Of a stretch of DNA of 64,000 nt, positions 60,345 to 64,000 are shown piece by piece; position 1 is the first letter of the stretch, and each line of letters starts with the position of its first letter. This DNA is from Aquarana catesbeiana. Its lineage: Eukaryota > Chordata > Amphibia > Anura > Ranidae. The stretch covers positions 63,235,628 to 63,299,627 of the forward strand of contig NC_133333.1 in NCBI RefSeq assembly GCF_042186555.1, in the 5' to 3' direction. The notes beneath the pieces were generated by a model that worked only from the letters and a program-made list of their open reading frames with translations, was not told where the DNA came from and searched no databases. The translations under genes and the position numbers were made by a program.

Positions 60345-60894
60345 TATTCTGTTTCATTGTTTTTCTATGCTATTCTTTTCTATTCTATTCTAAACTTTTC
60401 TATTCGAATTCATTCTATACGAAATTCGAATTTCGGAAGATGGCTTCTGAAAGTGGAATTTCCTATAGAATGAATTCAAATTTGAATAGAAAAGATTAGA
60501 ATAGAAAATAATAGACTAGACAAACAATAGAACAGAACAGAATAAAATATAATATATATATTTTATTCTATTCTGTTCTATTGTTTTTCTAGTCTTTTCT
60601 CTTCTACTCTATTCTAATCTTTTCTATTCAAATTCGAATTCATTTTATAAGAAATTCAAATTTTGGAAGATGGTTTTATATATATATATATATTTTTTTT
60701 TTTATATTATTTTTATTTTATTTTATTTTATTTTTTTCTATGCTGGTCTATTGTTTTTCTATTCTTTTCTATTCTTTTCTATTTTATTCTAATCTTTTCT
60801 ATTTGAATGCGAAATCATTCTATACGAAATTTGAATTTCTGAAAATGGTTATACAGAAACAGAATGAAATAGAATATATATATATATATATATA

Positions 60895-60959
<65 letters not shown>

Positions 60960-61146
60960 CATCTTCCGAAATTGGAATTTGGTACAGAATGAATTCAAAT
61001 AGAAAAGATTAGAATAGAACAGAAAATAATATAAAAGAATAGCATAGAAAAACAATAGAACAGAATAGAAAAAAATATAGAATATTCTATTCTAATCTTT
61101 TCTACTCAAATTCATTCTGTACCAAATTCCAATTTTGGAAGATGGT

Positions 61147-61208
<62 letters not shown>

Positions 61209-61340
61209 TATAATAATTCTTTCTATTCTGTTCTACTGTTCTATTGTTTGTCTATTCTATTCTTTTCTATTAGAATTTGATTTCATTCTATTTCTATATA
61301 ACCATTTTCCGAAATTCGAATTTTGTATAGAATTAATTTG
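59960..61340. repeat. Series of hairpin-type units built from one AT-rich motif set
   Basis: Five or so successive units each run from gaaattcgaattt.ggaagatgg through (TA)n, ttctattctgttctattg and tctattctaatcttttctatt back to a gaattcattctatac stretch; complements of the same motifs alternate with them. Unit length is about 180-300 bp. This looks like nested expansion of a palindromic non-autonomous element. Confidence 0.7.
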
Positions 61341-61808
61341 AATTCAAATAGAAAAGATCAGAATATAATAGAAAATAATAGAAAAACAATAGAACAGAAT
61401 AGAAAAAATATAATATATATTTCGAATTTGACAATTTTTTTGGAATGTGGTAGAATTTTTTCGAATTTGACAGTTTTTTTGGAATGTGGTAGAATTTTTT
61501 CGAATTTGATAGTTTTTTTCGAATGTGGTAGAATTTTTTCGAATTTGACAGTTTTTTTTCGAATGCGGTCGAATTTTTTCGAATGCGGTCGAATTTTTTC
61601 GAATTGGAATACGAAACAAATTCCAAAAACTAATGCGAGTGCACGTAGGTCTGCGACTGTTCTGCGATTGCACATAGGTCTGTGAGTACCTGTGTATTGT
61701 CTTGTTGTGTACCTGTGTATTGTCTTGAGTATTAGTGCCAGGAAGCTAGCTGTTAGGTAATTTGGACAGGGTAAAATCCCCAAATCCTCACTAAATTTAA
61801 TAGGTACG

Positions 61809-62785
61809 ATGCCCGGCGGGTGTGGAGAGGCGACTCTTTGTACATCTTGCCGCATGTATGCGTTCCTTGATCATCCGATCGAGGGTGAATACTGCTGTGC
61901 AAAATGTAAGCACATTGTTTCCCTGGAAGCCCAGGTTCTGAATCTAGGGAAGCAACTGTCAGCACTGAGAAGTCCCTCCATACTAAAGGTGAGCCAGGAA
62001 TGTACAGGCAAGTGCCGGCAGGGGCCAGCACAGAGGCGGGTGGAGACAAAGAGGCGCAGGCACTAGCAAAGAGTAGATGGGTGACAGTCAGGAGGGGTAG
62101 AGGGGGAAGTGCCAGAGAGGCCGATCCAGGACTGGAGCATCCCAATAAGTACGCTCCATTGAGTGCCATTGGTGAAACCAGTCAGGGACCAGCACTGCTG
62201 GAGATGAGGGACTCTCCTAGCTGCCAGGGGAAGAACTCCTCCAGTGAGAGTGGGGGGGCAGCAAAGGGAAAGGAAAGACAGATTCTGGTGGTAGGGGACT
62301 CAATTCTTAGAAGGACAGAGAGGGCAATCTGTAACAAAGACCTGAAGCGCCGAACAGTATGTTGTCTACCGGCACAGGTACGGCACATCACGGATCTTGT
62401 GGACAGATTACTGGGAGGGGCTGGGGAAGACCCGGCTGTCATGGTGCACGTTGGCACCAATGACAAAGTCAGAGGCAGATGGAGTGTCCTAAAGAACGAT
62501 TTTAGGGACTTAGGTGCTAAATTGAGGAAAAGGACCTCCAAGGTAGTATTCTCAGGAATACTACCGGTACATCGAGCCACACCAGAAAGGCAGAGGGAGA
62601 TTAGGGAAGTAAACAAGTGGCTGAAGAGCTGGTGTAGTAAGGAGGGGTTTGGGTTCCTGGAGGACTGGGCCGACTTCTCAGTCGGTAACCGGTACTATAG
62701 AAGGGACGGACTGCACCTAAATGAGGAGGGTGCAGATCTGCTGGGAATGAAGATGGCCAAAAAGTTAGAGGGGTTTTTAAACTAG
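61809..62785 (+). pseudogene. CR1 ORF1 with SGNH/GDSL-type esterase domain, one frameshift
   Basis: ORF1 protein of CR1-type LINEs, thought to bind the element RNA and membranes or lipids. The first frame (ATG at 61809) has LCTSCRMYAFLDHP and YCCAKCKHIVSL, a two-CxxC zinc-type motif, then a short coiled-coil-like segment (LEAQVLNLGKQLSALR). A frame change between about 61990 and 62060 leads to the second frame (to 62785). This contains VVGDSILRR (GDS, the nucleophile block), VHVGTNDK (the N block) and DGLHLNEEGADLL (catalytic Asp/His block), ending with KKLEGFLN. The hydrolase catalytic residues appear complete; the frameshift is the main defect. Confidence 0.85.
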
Positions 62786-62810
62786 GCGATGGGGGGAGGG
62801 TCCAGAGACA

Positions 62811-64000
62811 GTGATAGCCAGCGCGGATGATATTCCAGAGGGCAGTGTTGGGGGCATTAGTGGTAGGTTAACCAAAGCACAAAAACACAAGGTGAGTATA
62901 GTAGCAAGTCCTAGTTGCAATTTTGAAACACCCAATACGAGGACAATATGCGACCGGTCTAAACTATGTGGCATGTTCACCAATGCCAGGAGCATGGCAG
63001 ACAAGATGGGTGAACTAGAGATACTGTTGTACAAGGAGGATTTGGATTTTGTGGGAATTTCAGAGACCTGGTTCAACAGCTCTCATGATTGGCTGGCAAA
63101 CATTCAAGGGTATACCCTATACCGCAAGGATAGAGAGGGTAAAAAAGGCGGAGGTATGCCTATATATCAAGAATAATGTACAAGCGAATGTGAGAGATGA
63201 CATCACTGAGGGAGCTAGAGAGGAGGTGGAATCCTTATGGGTAGAGCTCCAAAGGGATGAAGCTAAGGGGAAAATAATACTGGGAGTATGCTATAGGCCC
63301 CCTAACCTGAAGGAGGAAGTGGAGACGGATCTCCTATCACAAATTGGATTAGCAGCAAGGATGGGAAGTGTTATCATAATGGGGGATTTTAATTATCCAG
63401 ACATAGACTGGGCGGAGGGAACCGCGCATTCATTTAAGGCTCGCCAGTTCCTTAATGTCTTGCAGGACAATTTTATGGGTCAGATGGTAGACGCACTAAC
63501 TAGAAATAAAACATTACTGGATCTACTGATTACCAACAATACAGACCTGATCACAGATGTGGAAATACGGGGCAATTTAGGTAACAGCGATCACAGGTCA
63601 ATTAGTTTCAGTATAAATCACACAAATAGGAAACATAAAGGGAATACAAAGACACTGAATTTCAAAAGAGCCAACTTCCCTAAACTACAAACCTTGCTAA
63701 AAGGCATAAATTGGGATAAAGTATTAGGAACAAAGAATACGGAGGAGAGATGGGTTTGCTTTAAGAGCATATTAAATAAGGGCATTAGCCAATGTATCCC
63801 ATTGGGTAAAAAAATTTAAAAGAGCGAACAAAAATCCTGGATGGCTTAACTCCAATGTAAAAATGCATATAAAAACAAAGGAGAAGGCCTTCAAAAAATA
63901 CAAGGTTGGGGGATCATCCTCAGCATTCAGACTTTATAAAGAATGCAATAAGAAATGTAAGGGTGCAATTAGGACGGCTAAGATAGAACATGAAAGACAC
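62811..64000 (+). pseudogene. CR1 ORF2, APE-type endonuclease region, two frameshifts, 3' end outside
   Basis: ORF2 normally supplies endonuclease and RT for target-primed retrotransposition. Visible: MFTNARSMADKMGELE, VGISETWFNSS (catalytic Glu), VCLYIKNNVQ, GVCYRPPN, IIMGDFNYPDIDW (Asp and Asn), LLDLLITNN and GNSDHRSISFSI (catalytic Asp-His). The reading changes frame near 63153 (GGG to VCLYIK, two bases short) and again at A7 63808-63814 (one base long), after which FKRANKNPGWLNSNVK continues to the window end. ORF1 stops at 62785; ORF2 begins close after. Confidence 0.88.

Larger units (their letters stand above)
58552..61630. repeat. AT-rich composite of palindromes, (TA)n and short tandem repeats
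   Basis: Begins taggcatgtgcatttcg, which resembles a hAT-type non-autonomous terminus. It contains ~23-bp tandem units (aattcgaaaacatattcg, 58690-58800), (TA)n at 58872-58940, 60264-60335, 60876-60954 and 61150-61198, repeated motifs gaaattcgaatttcggaag and ttctattctgttctattg in both orientations, and ~40-bp units (ttcgaatttgacagtttttt) at 61418-61610. No protein is encoded; YIYI-type ORFs reflect TA runs. Confidence 0.85.
61640..64000 (+). mobile_element. CR1-type LINE, 5' half, runs off window
   Basis: Contains a leader (61640-61808) with a duplicated gtacctgtgtattgtcttg, an ORF1 with a Cys-rich motif and SGNH hydrolase domain, and an ORF2 starting with an APE-type endonuclease. RT should lie past 64000. 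Frameshifts are present in both ORFs. Confidence 0.88.

Noticed and set aside
60172..61341. ORFs rich in alternating Tyr and Ile
   Set aside because: They are read from (TA)n tracts.
1..64000. tRNA, rRNA or conserved host gene
   Set aside because: No cloverleaf, rRNA segment or host exon was recognised by eye; all coding signals belong to mobile elements.

Overview
This window is repeat-dominated vertebrate nuclear DNA. I see no host single-copy gene, rRNA, tRNA or CRISPR. Almost everything is a transposable element or a tandem repeat: hAT, Tc1/mariner and PIF/Harbinger-like DNA transposons, Ty3/gypsy and DIRS-like LTR/YR elements, three Penelope-like elements (PLEs) with GIY-YIG endonucleases, a CR1-type LINE and a solo LTR. 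This mix, and the look of several termini (the Harbinger-like end at 52328, the 37.5-38.7 kb insert), suggests an amphibian, probably a large-genome ranid-type frog. The species call is inference.

Layout. (1) 1-31754, minus strand: a hAT transposon whose 3' end lies beyond position 1. Its transposase gene (2188 to below 1) carries three single-base frameshifts. Its promoter (TATA, CCAAT boxes) and terminal repeat lie at 31.5-31.75 kb. Between promoter and start codon is a ~29 kb tandem array of ~107-112 bp units with large internal duplications. (2) 31755-34204: minus-strand Ty3/gypsy pol and gag remnant, apparently the sequence into which the hAT jumped. (3) 34430-35420 and 49847-52325: two parts of DIRS-like sequence, possibly one element split by ~14.4 kb of later insertions. 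(4) 35545-41395 and ~41390-47634: two plus-strand PLEs, each bounded by long inverted arms. PLE1 is broken by a 1.15 kb insert and PLE2 by a 714 bp solo LTR with a perfect 5-bp target duplication. (5) 48074-49846: a Tc1/mariner-type element. (6) 52328-58552: a Harbinger-like region holding a MADF-domain gene and a Myb/SANT-domain gene head to head, plus an inverted, decayed MADF copy split by PLE3 (12-bp target duplication). (7) 58552-61630: AT-rich palindromes, (TA)n and short tandem repeats, including a hairpin with ~397-bp arms. (8) 61640-64000: 5' half of a CR1-type LINE running off the window.

Most coding units are broken. Several are broken by single-base length changes in homopolymers, which may be decay or assembly error. 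The best candidate for something undescribed is the ~29 kb higher-order minisatellite lying inside the leader of a hAT transposon. Next are the hammerhead-like motifs of the PLEs and the head-to-head MADF/SANT gene pair without a visible nuclease.
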